NCBI GenBank assembly: GCA_002390705.1
Contig: DGQA01000036.1
Coordinates: 6,376 to 64,856 of the forward strand
Length of the DNA: 58,481 nucleotides
Direction: 5' to 3'
DNA from: Actinobacteria bacterium UBA4426
GTDB lineage: Bacteria > Actinomycetota > Actinomycetes > S36-B12
Position 1 is the first letter of the stretch. Every line of letters starts with the position of its first letter. The notes under the pieces were generated by a model. The model was not told the origin of the DNA. It searched no databases and was given only the letters and a program-made list of their open reading frames with translations. This document shows, one piece after another, positions 7,978-16,447 of the stretch. The translations under genes were made by a program, and so were the position numbers.

Positions 7978-9642
7978 TCAGCTGAGCCAAGTGCCGGCAG
8001 CTTCAGCCATCGCTGCGAGGTTTGCCGCCGCTTGGGCTCGCGCATTGGCCAAATGAGTGTCCTGCACACCCACTACGCTTTGCAAGTAGACCTTCACCTT
8101 CGGCTCAGTGCCACTGGGTCGGACAATCACTCGGCCACCACCACCCAGATTGAACAACACACCATCAGTGGGAGGTAGGAGCTTCGTGGCCACTGCCAAG
8201 TCAATAAATTCGGTGACTGGCGCCCCTGCGATTTCGGTGGGCGGATTGGAGCGCAGTCTTTGCATGATCTCAGGGATGACTGCGAGATCACTGACTCGGA
8301 CCGATACTTGGTCAGTTGCGTACACACCCACCTGCATAGCGATGCGATCAAGTTCGCTCTGAAGTGTTTTATTGTGCGATTTGAGGTGCGCGGCGAGTTC
8401 CATGACTTTAAGTGCCGCGGACAGTCCGTCCTTGTCTTTGACCGCCTCAGGGTCAACGCAGTAGCCGAGGGCTTCTTCATACCCGAACACCAAACCGGGG
8501 ATTGGACCAATCCATTTGAATCCGGTTAAGGTTTGTTGGTACTCAAATCCTGATTGCTCGGCAATTGCCTTAAGCATTGTTGAGGATACAATTGATTGCG
8601 CCATTACTCCAGTTTTAGTTGCGCTTTGCTGCGCAATCCACGAGCCAAGGAGCGCGCCAACTTCATCACCATGCAGCATGCGCCAAGTGGACTTGTCGTC
8701 AGTCGTAGGGATCGCTACTGCGCAACGGTCAGCATCGGGGTCATTCGCAATTACTAGATCTGCACTGTGACAGATTGCGGATTCAATTGACAGGTCAATT
8801 GCTCCGGGTTCTTCTGGGTTAGGAAATACAACCGTGGGGAACGTTGGATCGGGTTCGAACTGTTTTTCCACTTTGATGGGAATAGGGAAACCAGCCTTGT
8901 GAACAAGCTCCATGAATGTTTTTCCACCCACGCCGTGCATTGCCGTGTAGACCGTTTTCAAATCTGTGTTGCCGCTGATCTCTCTACTAACTAGTTCAGC
9001 GGTGTGGTTGAGATAAGCCCTTTCGGTGCTGCGGTCCAGAGTGGTCCAGGTGTCGCCGTGGGGAAGGTTGCGCACTGAACCCGTCTGTGTTACTCGCTGG
9101 ATGTAATCGGCGATTTCAAGATCTGCTGGCGGAATAATCTGGGCCCCGGACCCAAGGTAGACCTTGTAGCCATTGTCTTGTGGTGGATTGTGGCTTGCCG
9201 TCACCATAACGCCTGCATCTGCCTTGAGGTGTAGAATTGCATATGCAAGAACAGGCGTAGGGACAGTGTGTGGAAAAAGCAGGGGAGTGATTCCTGCGCC
9301 GCTGAGGATCTGTGCGCTGACCTTGGCAAAAAGCTCCGAATTGTGACGGGCGTCGTAGCCGATCACGACACTGCCGCCGGTGCCTTTGTCGTTGAGGTAG
9401 TGCGCGAGGCCTGCTGCAGCCCTGGCAACTACGACTAGGTTCATGCGGTTGGGACCTGGACCCAATTTTCCACGCAGTCCGGCCGTACCGAATTGAAGAC
9501 TTGCTCTAAAGCAATCGTGCAATTCTGCTACCGCCAGTGGGTCCATCTGTCCGGCACGCTCTAACAGGATTCGCAGTTCGTGCTGGGTTTCTTCGTGGGG
9601 GTCGTTCAATAGCCACTCGCGTGCCTGAGCAATTACATTCAT
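7978..9642 (-). CDS. Phosphopentomutase/phosphoglucomutase-type phosphosugar mutase
   Basis: This 554-residue alpha-D-phosphohexomutase superfamily enzyme moves phosphate between C1 and C5 (or C6) of a sugar phosphate. The phosphoserine loop is VTASHNPPQDNGYK with Ser about residue 150, the metal loop is NDPDADRC near 300, the sugar-binding loop includes GYEEALGY, and the phosphate loop near the C-terminus is VRPSGTEPK. It is of the PGM2-like long form. Placed between purine nucleoside phosphorylase and deoC, it most likely converts (deoxy)ribose-1-phosphate to the 5-phosphate, replacing the unrelated DeoB of enterobacteria. The GGGAAAG upstream of the ATG is a plausible ribosome-binding site, and the gene starts 20 bases after the PNP stop. 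Annotation as phosphomannomutase is common for this group but does not fit the context. Confidence 0.88.
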   Translation of the reverse strand: MNVIAQAREWLLNDPHEETQHELRILLERAGQMDPLAVAELHDCFRASLQFGTAGLRGKLGPGPNRMNLVVVARAAAGLAHYLNDKGTGGSVVIGYDARHNSELFAKVSAQILSGAGITPLLFPHTVPTPVLAYAILHLKADAGVMVTASHNPPQDNGYKVYLGSGAQIIPPADLEIADYIQRVTQTGSVRNLPHGDTWTTLDRSTERAYLNHTAELVSREISGNTDLKTVYTAMHGVGGKTFMELVHKAGFPIPIKVEKQFEPDPTFPTVVFPNPEEPGAIDLSIESAICHSADLVIANDPDADRCAVAIPTTDDKSTWRMLHGDEVGALLGSWIAQQSATKTGVMAQSIVSSTMLKAIAEQSGFEYQQTLTGFKWIGPIPGLVFGYEEALGYCVDPEAVKDKDGLSAALKVMELAAHLKSHNKTLQSELDRIAMQVGVYATDQVSVRVSDLAVIPEIMQRLRSNPPTEIAGAPVTEFIDLAVATKLLPPTDGVLFNLGGGGRVIVRPSGTEPKVKVYLQSVVGVQDTHLANARAQAAANLAAMAEAAGTWLS

Positions 9643-9662
9643 GGGTCGGTGCTTTCCCTGAT

Positions 9663-10490
9663 CTAGATTTTTGCAATTATTTTGGCAAGCAGATCGCCCA
9701 TGCGGGTAGCAGCATCATTGCCGGCCTGTAGTACTTCTTCATGATTGAGTGGCTCGCCGCTCATACCTGCAGCTAGGTTGGTGACTAGCGAGATTCCAAG
9801 AATCTCCATACCGAGTGATCGGGCAACGATTGCCTCCAGCGCCGTGCTCATGCCGACCAAGGTGCCGCCCATGTTGCGCACCATAGAGATTTCCGCGGGG
9901 GTTTCATACATCGGTCCGGGGAACTGAACGTAGACGCCTTCGGGCATGGTGGGGTCAACCTCGTGACACATGGCACGCAAGCGTGATGAATACAAATCCG
10001 TAAGGTCAACAAAGTGAGCACCATGAAGGGGTGAGTTACCGGTGAAGTTGATTTGGTCTTTAATTAATACGGGTGTGCCGGGGGACCACTCGGGGTTGAG
10101 ACCTCCGCAGCCATTCGTCAGAATCATGGTTGTGCAGCCGCTTGCGGCCGCGGTGCGGACAATATGAGTTACTGCGTCAACGCCCTTTCCTTCATAGAAA
10201 TGGGTACGGCCAAGGAAAACCAGGATCTTCTTTCCGTTAATATCAACGCTGCGGATCTTTCCAGAATGTCCAGCAACTGCCGGTTCGCTAAAATGGGGAA
10301 CTTCAGAAACGCTGAATTCTGCTATGTGAGTACCAATTCTTTCTGCGGCGGGGACCCAGCCTGAGCCCAGGACTATTGCGATGTCATGAGTGTCAACGCC
10401 GCTCAGGGAACTGATGGTGGAAGCAGACTCATGTGCTGCGCGATTAAGTTGGTCTGTAACCGGGTTAATTGAGATATCGATTGGATTCAC
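9663..10490 (-). CDS. deoD: Purine nucleoside phosphorylase
   Basis: This 275-residue enzyme is a trimeric-type (PunA/mammalian-like) purine nucleoside phosphorylase, cleaving inosine, guanosine and their deoxy forms with phosphate. Visible motifs are AIVLGSGWVP (phosphate loop), HSGKI, LGRTHFYEGKG, TNGCGGLNP, MYETPAEI and GMSTALEAIVAR, ending with TNLAAGMSGEPLNHEEV with the purine-binding Asn. It leads the minus-strand nucleoside operon. The GTG at 10490 has TAGATT at -12 to -7 and no Shine-Dalgarno sequence, so translation is probably leaderless. It receives inosine made by the nearby adenosine deaminase. Confidence 0.94.
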   Translation of the reverse strand: MNPIDISINPVTDQLNRAAHESASTISSLSGVDTHDIAIVLGSGWVPAAERIGTHIAEFSVSEVPHFSEPAVAGHSGKIRSVDINGKKILVFLGRTHFYEGKGVDAVTHIVRTAAASGCTTMILTNGCGGLNPEWSPGTPVLIKDQINFTGNSPLHGAHFVDLTDLYSSRLRAMCHEVDPTMPEGVYVQFPGPMYETPAEISMVRNMGGTLVGMSTALEAIVARSLGMEILGISLVTNLAAGMSGEPLNHEEVLQAGNDAATRMGDLLAKIIAKI

Positions 10491-10502
10491 TAGGTAAATC
10501 TA
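10491..10502 (-). promoter_or_regulatory. Leaderless-type -10 element for purine nucleoside phosphorylase
   Basis: On the minus strand TAGATT occupies -12 to -7 from the GTG start. It marks the promoter of the deoD-mutase unit, and possibly of the genes down to the dead aldehyde dehydrogenase. Confidence 0.55.
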
Positions 10503-10534
10503 GTACTTATTGGTGCCAATTGTGCACACGTCGG

Positions 10535-10872
10535 TCAGCTGTAGGCGACAGAAGCCGAAAGGCTAGGGAAAATTGTGAAAGTTGATGCCAACTCGTCAAC
10601 CGTAGGGCGCCTCTGAACTGCCAGGGTGAGCGGGTTAATCAGATCGCTCACCTGTCGTGAGCCGAAAACAGCGCCAGGGAGGATGCGTGATGGTTCACGG
10701 CAAAAAATCTTGATAAGCGCATCGTCTTGCTCCCTTATATTGATTGAGCATTCATGGCAATCGGACGTAAATACACTTCACCACGGATTTCGCCTGGGTC
10801 GAAATCCGATTGACTCACGCCCGACAGTGCAATTACTTGCCGCGTAGAGATGCGTTGTGATCTGGCGTGAAC
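10535..10872 (-). pseudogene. Remnant of an lpdA-type NAD(P)H-quinone/dihydrolipoamide dehydrogenase gene
   Basis: Translating the minus strand between the carboxylase stop and deoD gives two frames that together match the C-terminal dimerisation domain of LpdA-type flavoprotein disulphide reductase-like proteins. The first part (from about 10872) reads FTPDHNAS, GVSQSDFDPGE, then GEVYLRPIAMNAQS and stops at a TAA at 10737-10735. The second part, shifted in frame, reads EQDDALIKIFCREP, GAVFGSRQVSDLINPL, then TVDELASTFTIFPSLS and stops at 10535. Family members normally end in similar GGVVVAP, SELILPI, LAQTLAVYPSLSGS blocks. The FAD- and NAD-binding domains are missing, the fragment begins exactly at the carboxylase stop and carries a frameshift near 10735-10745. 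In other Actinobacteria an intact lpdA often lies at this place, so this looks like gene decay in situ. Confidence 0.75.
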
Positions 10873-10873
10873 G

Positions 10874-12631
10874 CTATTGAGAGGAAGTGATCTCGCACAA
10901 CACGGTGCCGACTGGAACGGTTGTACCCACCTGGGCGTTCAGCGCTGTGATTTTTCCAGATTTATGGGCTGTGAGTGGTTGCTCCATTTTCATCGCTTCC
11001 AAAACCACAACTAAGTCTCCCGCTGAAACTTCTTGACCTTCAGCGACATCAATTTTCACGATCGTGCCTTGCATGGGAACAGTGAGGGCGTCACCGGACA
11101 CATTTGCCGATGCTTTCTTGCGCTCACGTTTCTTTGCGGTGGGGGTGGGCTCACTGGATTCAGCGCCAAAGCCCGGGGGAAGGGTGACTTCAAGGCGTTT
11201 TCCATTGACTTCAACGACAACAGATTTCCTGGCCGAGTTTTCGTCGAGTTCATGGGAGTCACCCGAGTAGGCAGGGATTTCGTTATTGAATTCGGTTTCA
11301 ATCCAGCGAGTGTGGACGGTGAAAGGCGAGTGTTCATCCGCTGGCGCAAAAGCGGGATCGTTGACTACAACCCGATGAAAAGTGAGTGCGGTGGCGATTC
11401 CATCCACATTGAACTCAGCGAGAGCACGGCGAGAACGTTGCAATGCCTCCTGGCGGTCCTTGCCAGTGACAATTAATTTGGCCAAAAGTGAATCAAAGTT
11501 TCCACCAATTACATCGCCCGCTTCAAAACCCGTGTCAACGCGCACTCCTGGGCCGCTGGGAAGCTGCCACAGCGCGAGTTTTCCTGGACCGGGAAGAAAA
11601 CCGCGACCGGGGTCTTCCCCATTGATTCGAAACTCGATGCTGTGACCGCGCAGTTCGGGATCCGAATAGTCGATTGTGCCCCCCCGCGCAATGCGGAACT
11701 GTTCGCGCACGAGATCGATTCCAGCGACCTCTTCGCTGACCGGGTGCTCTACCTGAAGGCGAGTGTTTACTTCAAGGAATGAGATGGTGCCGTCGGTGCC
11801 GATCAAGAACTCGCACGTTCCAGCGTTGTAATAGCCGGCCTCTTTGATAATGGCTTTTGAGGAAGAGTACAAAGCTGCCCGCTGTTTTTCGGTGAGAAAA
11901 GGCGCAGGTGCTTCTTCAACCAGTTTTTGGTGGCGCCTCTGCAGTGAGCAGTCACGCGTTGACACAACCACCACATTGCCGGTCTGGTCTGCGAGTACTT
12001 GGGTTTCCACGTGGCGAGGATTATCGAGGTAGCGTTCAACAAAGCACTCGCCGCGACCGAACGCTGCAACTGCCTCGCGTACCGCTGATTCATAGAGTTC
12101 CGGAATTTCCTCGAGAGTGCGAGCCACTTTGAGTCCACGACCGCCGCCACCGAATGCTGCTTTGATCGCAACGGGGAGGCCATATTCTTGGGCAAAAGCA
12201 GTAACTTCACTGGCGTCTTTCACCGGATCAGGGGTCCCGGGCACCTGGGGGGCTCCGGCGCGCTGGGCAATATGGCGGGCACTGACCTTGTCGCCGAGTG
12301 AGCGAATTGCTGCGGGTGGAGGGCCGATCCAAATTAGTCCGGCATCAATCACAGCTTGGGCGAAGTCAGCATTTTCGGAAAGAAATCCGTACCCTGGGTG
12401 AACCGAATCGGCACCGGACTCTTTCGCCGCACCGAGGATCTTGGCAATGTCAAGATAGGACTCTGCTGCAGTTGACCCGCCGAGGGAAAAAGCATGATCC
12501 GCGAGGCGTACGTGCAGGGCATCGCGGTCAGGATCGGCGTAGACCGCGACTGATTGGATTCCCTCGTCCGCGCAGGCACGAATGACTCGAACCGCGATTT
12601 CACCGCGGTTGGCGATCAAGACTTTTTTCAC
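10874..12631 (-). CDS. accA: Acyl-CoA carboxylase alpha subunit (biotin carboxylase plus biotin carrier)
   Basis: This 585-residue protein joins an N-terminal biotin carboxylase (residues 1 to about 450) to a C-terminal biotin carrier domain (about 510-585). It carboxylates biotin with bicarbonate and ATP, and the beta subunit then passes the carboxyl group to acetyl- or propionyl-CoA. Seen motifs are KKVLIANRGEIAVRVIRA, GYGFLSENADFA, the GGGGRGLK ATP loop, EFLIGTDG and EVNTRLQVEHPV; the biotinylation motif EAMKMEQ places Lys at about 548. Between the domains is a charged linker rich in Lys, Glu and Ala. The GTG start follows GAAGGGAAA. The genes maf, accE and accD lie just upstream on the same strand, and birA, the enzyme that attaches the biotin, is divergent. 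Confidence 0.95.
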   Translation of the reverse strand: MKKVLIANRGEIAVRVIRACADEGIQSVAVYADPDRDALHVRLADHAFSLGGSTAAESYLDIAKILGAAKESGADSVHPGYGFLSENADFAQAVIDAGLIWIGPPPAAIRSLGDKVSARHIAQRAGAPQVPGTPDPVKDASEVTAFAQEYGLPVAIKAAFGGGGRGLKVARTLEEIPELYESAVREAVAAFGRGECFVERYLDNPRHVETQVLADQTGNVVVVSTRDCSLQRRHQKLVEEAPAPFLTEKQRAALYSSSKAIIKEAGYYNAGTCEFLIGTDGTISFLEVNTRLQVEHPVSEEVAGIDLVREQFRIARGGTIDYSDPELRGHSIEFRINGEDPGRGFLPGPGKLALWQLPSGPGVRVDTGFEAGDVIGGNFDSLLAKLIVTGKDRQEALQRSRRALAEFNVDGIATALTFHRVVVNDPAFAPADEHSPFTVHTRWIETEFNNEIPAYSGDSHELDENSARKSVVVEVNGKRLEVTLPPGFGAESSEPTPTAKKRERKKASANVSGDALTVPMQGTIVKIDVAEGQEVSAGDLVVVLEAMKMEQPLTAHKSGKITALNAQVGTTVPVGTVLCEITSSQ

Positions 12632-12662
12632 AGGTGTTTCCCTTCGATTGCTCCGCTCGAGT

Positions 12663-13298
12663 CTATCGGGCGCTATTCCATAGTTGTGTCCACGTGATCC
12701 CCAACTGACTCAGGAGTTCACGCACGGTAGGAAGTGAGATTCCGACCACATTGGAAGGGTCCCCGGTTACTCCTTGGATAAAAGCTCCACCGAGTCCGTC
12801 CAAGGTGAAACCACCGGCGACCGCGAAGGGTTCACCGGTATTGAGATACGCGTCCATTTCCTCGTCAGTGAGGGCACCCAGGTGGACGTCAGTACTGGCG
12901 GTTCCGAGTGTCGAATGCAATTGGCCTTCTGCATCTGCGTAGTTGATGAAATGGCCGGTGTGAATGGTGCCCGTGTTATTCATCATTTCTCGCCAACGGG
13001 CCTTTGCGACATGGGCGTCTTGTGGCTTGCCGTAAGGCTTGCCATTGAGTTCGAACACCGAATCGCAGCCAATCACGACGGTACCGGGTAAGAGTTCATG
13101 TGAGTCGGCAAGTTCTTGGGTTACTTTTTCACACTTTGCTTGGGCCAAGGCTTGGGCAAGCTCTTTGGGGGTTGCCGCCGGCAGATTTTTTTCGATTGCT
13201 TCTTCATCCACGTGGCTTACCCGCACGATGGGGCGGATGCCGGCATTGTTCAGAGTTGCCAACCGAGCAGGGGAAGCTGACGCCAAAATGAGTTTCAT
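12663..13298 (-). CDS. maf: Maf-like nucleotide pyrophosphatase
   Basis: This 211-residue protein belongs to the Maf/HAM1 fold family that hydrolyses non-canonical or modified nucleoside triphosphates to monophosphates, a house-cleaning role also linked to septum inhibition. It begins with the diagnostic LILASASPARLATLNNAG and has VIGCDSVFE with the metal-binding aspartate, and SVRELLSQLG-like C-terminal helices (TVRELLSQLG). I chose the ATG at 13298, preceded by AGGACG; the frame extends upstream through accE but that part has no family match. It is inserted between the carboxylase subunit genes, as is usual in Actinobacteria, 31 bases before the alpha subunit start. Confidence 0.92.
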   Translation of the reverse strand: MKLILASASPARLATLNNAGIRPIVRVSHVDEEAIEKNLPAATPKELAQALAQAKCEKVTQELADSHELLPGTVVIGCDSVFELNGKPYGKPQDAHVAKARWREMMNNTGTIHTGHFINYADAEGQLHSTLGTASTDVHLGALTDEEMDAYLNTGEPFAVAGGFTLDGLGGAFIQGVTGDPSNVVGISLPTVRELLSQLGITWTQLWNSAR

Positions 13299-13305
13299 GG
13301 ACGTC

Positions 13306-13512
13306 CTATTGCGCGAGGCCGGATTCACGCCAAGCGCCCGGACCGGCGATCGGGAAGGTGCGCAGCAAGCGTTCGCGGCTATTCCAGGCGTGGATCGCGG
13401 TGGGTTGGTCAGTGCGGGCCTGTGTCTGGGCATCAGCGAATACGATCAGGAGCGCGGCCACGTCTTCGGGGCTCGCCTCCCCGCGAACTACTTGCAGGTG
13501 CGGCCCGGTCAT
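13306..13512 (-). CDS. Acyl-CoA carboxylase epsilon subunit
   Basis: This 68-residue protein matches the short AccE/PccE epsilon subunits that stabilise or activate actinobacterial acyl-CoA carboxylases. The core is LQVVRGEASPEDVAALLIVFA, split here around residue 7 to 26, followed by a variable tail with a conserved Trp (HAWNSRERLLR). Its ATG overlaps the stop of the beta-subunit gene by 4 bases (ATGA), so the two are translationally coupled. Its presence points to a propionyl-CoA or broad acyl-CoA carboxylase, since epsilon is typical of such complexes. Confidence 0.88.
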   Translation of the reverse strand: MTGPHLQVVRGEASPEDVAALLIVFADAQTQARTDQPTAIHAWNSRERLLRTFPIAGPGAWRESGLAQ

Positions 13513-15089
13513 AGGGGAATGTTTCCATGCTTCTTGGGAGGTAGCGTTGCGCGTTTTGTGCGCAATGCGCGTAGCGCGTGGGTGAGTTGCAGCCGGGTTT
13601 CGTGAGGAAAAATAACTCGATCCATGAATCCGCGCTCTGCGGCAACATAAGGATTCGCGAATTTTTCGGCGTATTCCTCGATCCGGGCAGCGCGTTCGGC
13701 CACTGGATCAGCCGCATTTGCAATTTCCTTACGGTACAAAATGTTGACAGCGCCTTGGGCACCCATGACGGCAATTTCTGCAGTGGGCCATGCCAAGTTG
13801 ATGTCGGCTCCAAGATGCTTTGATCCCATGACGTCGTAGGCGCCACCGTACGCCTTGCGGGTAATAACCGTCAGTAGCGGAACCGTGGCTTCAGCATAGG
13901 CATAAATTAGCTTGGCACCACGACGAATAATTCCGTCCCACTCCTGATCGGTACCGGGTAGGAATCCTGGGACATCGACAAAAGTAATTACGGGAACATT
14001 GAATGCATCGCAGGTGCGGACGAAACGCGCGGCTTTTTCAGAGGCTTCAATATCGAGCGTTCCAGCGAACCGCATAGGTTGATTAGCGACAATGCCAACT
14101 GGGTGGCCCTCAACGCGACCAAATCCGCACAAAATATTTGGTGCAAAAAGTGGCTGGGTTTCGAGAAAGTCGCCGTCGTCGAGAACGGATGCAAGGACGT
14201 CATGCATATCGTATGGCTGATTGGGTGAATCAGGAATAATTGTGTCGAGGGCGTAATCCTCATCGGTGAACGTCGCGGATACCTTGGTGGGAATAACAAC
14301 GGGTTCACTCAAATTGTTGCTCGGAAGATAAGAAAGTAGGGCACGCACATAATCCAGAGCATCGTGCTCATCAGATGCCATGTAGTGGGCTACACCGCTT
14401 TTGGAGTTGTGGGTATGTGCGCCACCGAGCTCCTCGAACTCGACATCTTCGCCCGTTACAGTTTTGATTACGTCAGGACCGGTAATAAACATGTGTGAGG
14501 TTTGGTCGACCATGACAATAAAGTCGGTGATAGCCGGGGAGTAGACAGCGCCACCAGCGCAGGGCCCCATCACCAGTGAGATTTGCGGGATTACCCCAGA
14601 CGCCATGACATTGCGGTAAAAGATTTCACCGTAAAGGCCGAGGGCGACCACTCCTTCTTGGATTCGGGCGCCACCTGAGTCATTAAGACCAATCATTGGA
14701 CAGCCAGTTTTCAATGCCAGATCCATAATTTTGACAATTTTTTCACCGAACACTTCACCCAGGGAACCGCCAAAAACGGTGAAATCCTGGGCAAAGACGC
14801 ACACCTGCCGGCCATCGACAGTTCCATACCCTGTGATTACACCGTCGCCATAAGGACGATTGTTTTCCAATCCGAAGTTGTGCGACCGGTGCCGGGTGAG
14901 TCCGTCAATTGCCTGAAACGAGCCAGCATCTAGGAAAGCATCAATCCGTTCCATGGCGGTCATCTTTCCTCGCGCGTGCTGTTTATCCACGGCTTCTTGT
15001 CGTTTGCCGGCAGCCTCGGAGCGACGGGATCCCAGAACCTGCGCTTTCCCCGCGGTGGTGTGCAGATCGGGGCTCGTCTCGGCGCTCAT
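13509..15089 (-). CDS. accD: Acyl-CoA carboxylase beta subunit (carboxyltransferase)
   Basis: This 526-residue carboxyltransferase moves the carboxyl group from carboxybiotin to acetyl-/propionyl-CoA for fatty-acid synthesis or propionate use. Motifs include the N-terminal ARGKMTAMERIDAFLDAGSF block, the CoA-side GGARIQEGV and GPCAGGAVYSPA, and the biotin-side PGFLPGTDQE, ARLIYAYAEA-like KLIYAYAEATVP and TRKAYGGAYDVMGSKH. Length fits the PccB/AccD family (about 510-550). A strong CTAGGAGGACGC precedes the ATG at 15089. It leads the minus-strand unit accD-accE-maf-accA and is divergent from birA. Distinguishing acetyl from propionyl specificity would need the key residue in the CoA pocket to be aligned. 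Confidence 0.95.
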   Translation of the reverse strand: MSAETSPDLHTTAGKAQVLGSRRSEAAGKRQEAVDKQHARGKMTAMERIDAFLDAGSFQAIDGLTRHRSHNFGLENNRPYGDGVITGYGTVDGRQVCVFAQDFTVFGGSLGEVFGEKIVKIMDLALKTGCPMIGLNDSGGARIQEGVVALGLYGEIFYRNVMASGVIPQISLVMGPCAGGAVYSPAITDFIVMVDQTSHMFITGPDVIKTVTGEDVEFEELGGAHTHNSKSGVAHYMASDEHDALDYVRALLSYLPSNNLSEPVVIPTKVSATFTDEDYALDTIIPDSPNQPYDMHDVLASVLDDGDFLETQPLFAPNILCGFGRVEGHPVGIVANQPMRFAGTLDIEASEKAARFVRTCDAFNVPVITFVDVPGFLPGTDQEWDGIIRRGAKLIYAYAEATVPLLTVITRKAYGGAYDVMGSKHLGADINLAWPTAEIAVMGAQGAVNILYRKEIANAADPVAERAARIEEYAEKFANPYVAAERGFMDRVIFPHETRLQLTHALRALRTKRATLPPKKHGNIPL

Positions 15090-15135
15090 GCGTCCTCCTA
15101 GGTGGTGCTGGTATCGGGCTGAGTTATCACCTGCG

Positions 15136-15147
15136 TACCTTATCCAT
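15136..15147 (+). promoter_or_regulatory. Leaderless-type -10 element for birA
   Basis: TACCTT lies at -12 to -7 from a GTG at 15148. This is the reason for choosing that GTG over in-frame starts at 15214 and 15223. Confidence 0.5.
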
Positions 15148-15924
15148 GTGGGAGAAATATCCGATCAGGCTGATCACATTGAATCTGGACATTCCATTCT
15201 TTTTTGCCCTGAAGTGATCCGGATGGATACCGTAGATTCAACAAACAGTGAACTGATGCGCCGTTGTCGCCTAGGGCCCGTGCCCGCGTGGACCGCAGTG
15301 ATTTCCCAAGAGCAGACCGCCGGTCGCGGCCGGCTGGACCGCAGTTGGCAAAGCGAACCGGGCAGTGGGCTCTGGTGCTCGGTACTGGTGGATCTGTCGG
15401 GGTGCCCTTCCCCCACCTGGTTGCCGTTGATTTCTGGGTTAGCTGTGCTTGACGCCTGCATCGGACTGGATGCCGCCGTGGAACTGAAGTGGCCCAATGA
15501 CGTCACCGCGGGCGGAAAAAAATTGGGCGGGATTTTGATTGAATCAGCGGGGAGGCCCAATCAGTGGATAGTGGGAATTGGAATAAATGTCACGGTAGCG
15601 CACTTCCCCCACTCAGTTGCACTGAGCGATCTTTGTTTCCCCCTGCCTGATACCCAGACCGTATTTCACGGTGTCCTCGGTTCACTGCACGCCGTTGTCG
15701 AATCCTGGCGTGAGACCACTTGGGATACCTCGCAAGTGTCGGTTCGATATCAGAGTGCATGTGCAAGTATCGGCGCCCAATTGAGTATTGCCCGACCAGG
15801 TGTGAACACATTTCTTGCTGAAGGCGTGGGAATTGATGAATCTGGGCACTTGGTGGTCCAACGTGTGGGAGAAAATCCTGAGGTTATTGTCGCAGCAGAC
15901 GTGGTTCATGCCACAATTAGGTAA
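15148..15924 (+). CDS. birA: Biotin-[acyl-CoA carboxylase] ligase
   Basis: This 258-residue protein activates biotin with ATP and attaches it to the carrier lysine of acyl-CoA carboxylase. It has VDSTNSELMRR near the N-terminus, the biotinoyl-AMP loop TAGRGRLDRSW, and LKWPNDV with the catalytic lysine, followed by KKLGGILIE and IVGIGINV. It lacks the N-terminal DNA-binding domain of E. coli BirA, as usual in Actinobacteria, so it should act only as an enzyme. Divergent transcription from accD keeps it next to its substrate genes. The final TAA overlaps the next gene's ATG by one base. Confidence 0.92.
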   Translation: MGEISDQADHIESGHSILFCPEVIRMDTVDSTNSELMRRCRLGPVPAWTAVISQEQTAGRGRLDRSWQSEPGSGLWCSVLVDLSGCPSPTWLPLISGLAVLDACIGLDAAVELKWPNDVTAGGKKLGGILIESAGRPNQWIVGIGINVTVAHFPHSVALSDLCFPLPDTQTVFHGVLGSLHAVVESWRETTWDTSQVSVRYQSACASIGAQLSIARPGVNTFLAEGVGIDESGHLVVQRVGENPEVIVAADVVHATIR

Positions 15925-16430
15925 TGTACCCAACTAAACTCTTAGCGCCCGGCGAAACAATCGCATTTGAGCTCAAGCCGCATTGGCGGGCATTGATCTG
16001 GCCAACAGCAGTTTTGATCATTGAAGTGTTCATAGGCACGTGGGCATTCTTTCGCTTTGATAACAACATAATTCGCTGGATAATTTTCGGGGCTGCGATA
16101 TTTATTTTGATCTGGCAAGTGGCAATTCCCTTTTTAGGCTGGCTAACCACGCAATATGTTTTTACCAGCCGACGGATAATTGTCCGCCGTGGCCTGCTTA
16201 CCAAACACGGTCGAGACATGCCGTTAGCAAAAATCAACAACGTATCATTTGAAGTGGGCTTGATCGGCCGGGCCATGAATTACGGGACTCTGGAAATCGA
16301 GTCAGCCAGCGACGACGGGGACCTCGTAATCAACGACGTCCCGAATGTAGAAGAGATCCAACGGCAGGTGTACGAGCTACATGAACTCGACGACTCACGA
16401 CGCCGTAGCGGTGGATCTGCCCCAGAGTAG
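15924..16430 (+). CDS. Membrane protein with bacterial PH domain (YdbT/bPH2 type)
   Basis: This 168-residue protein has two adjacent membrane segments (about residues 24-45 and 53-75), then a PH-like domain: QYVFTSRRIIVRRGLLTKHGRDMPLAKINNV is split across the beta strands, and GTLEIESA follows. A charged tail ends the protein. Such proteins are widespread in Actinobacteria next to birA and purK; their function is unknown, with suggested membrane or envelope roles. It is co-translated with birA through a TAATG overlap. Confidence 0.85.
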   Translation: MYPTKLLAPGETIAFELKPHWRALIWPTAVLIIEVFIGTWAFFRFDNNIIRWIIFGAAIFILIWQVAIPFLGWLTTQYVFTSRRIIVRRGLLTKHGRDMPLAKINNVSFEVGLIGRAMNYGTLEIESASDDGDLVINDVPNVEEIQRQVYELHELDDSRRRSGGSAPE

Positions 16431-16447
16431 GAAAGTCACCCCAATGT

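Noticed and set aside
10626..10847. A 73-codon plus-strand frame between deoD and accA
   Set aside because: The opposite strand carries LpdA-like sequence in two frames, which explains the open plus-strand frame as a shadow.
12663..13433. A Maf protein extended by 45 residues
   Set aside because: The extra part overlaps accE in another frame and lacks similarity; the family begins with the ILASASP motif just after the ATG at 13298.
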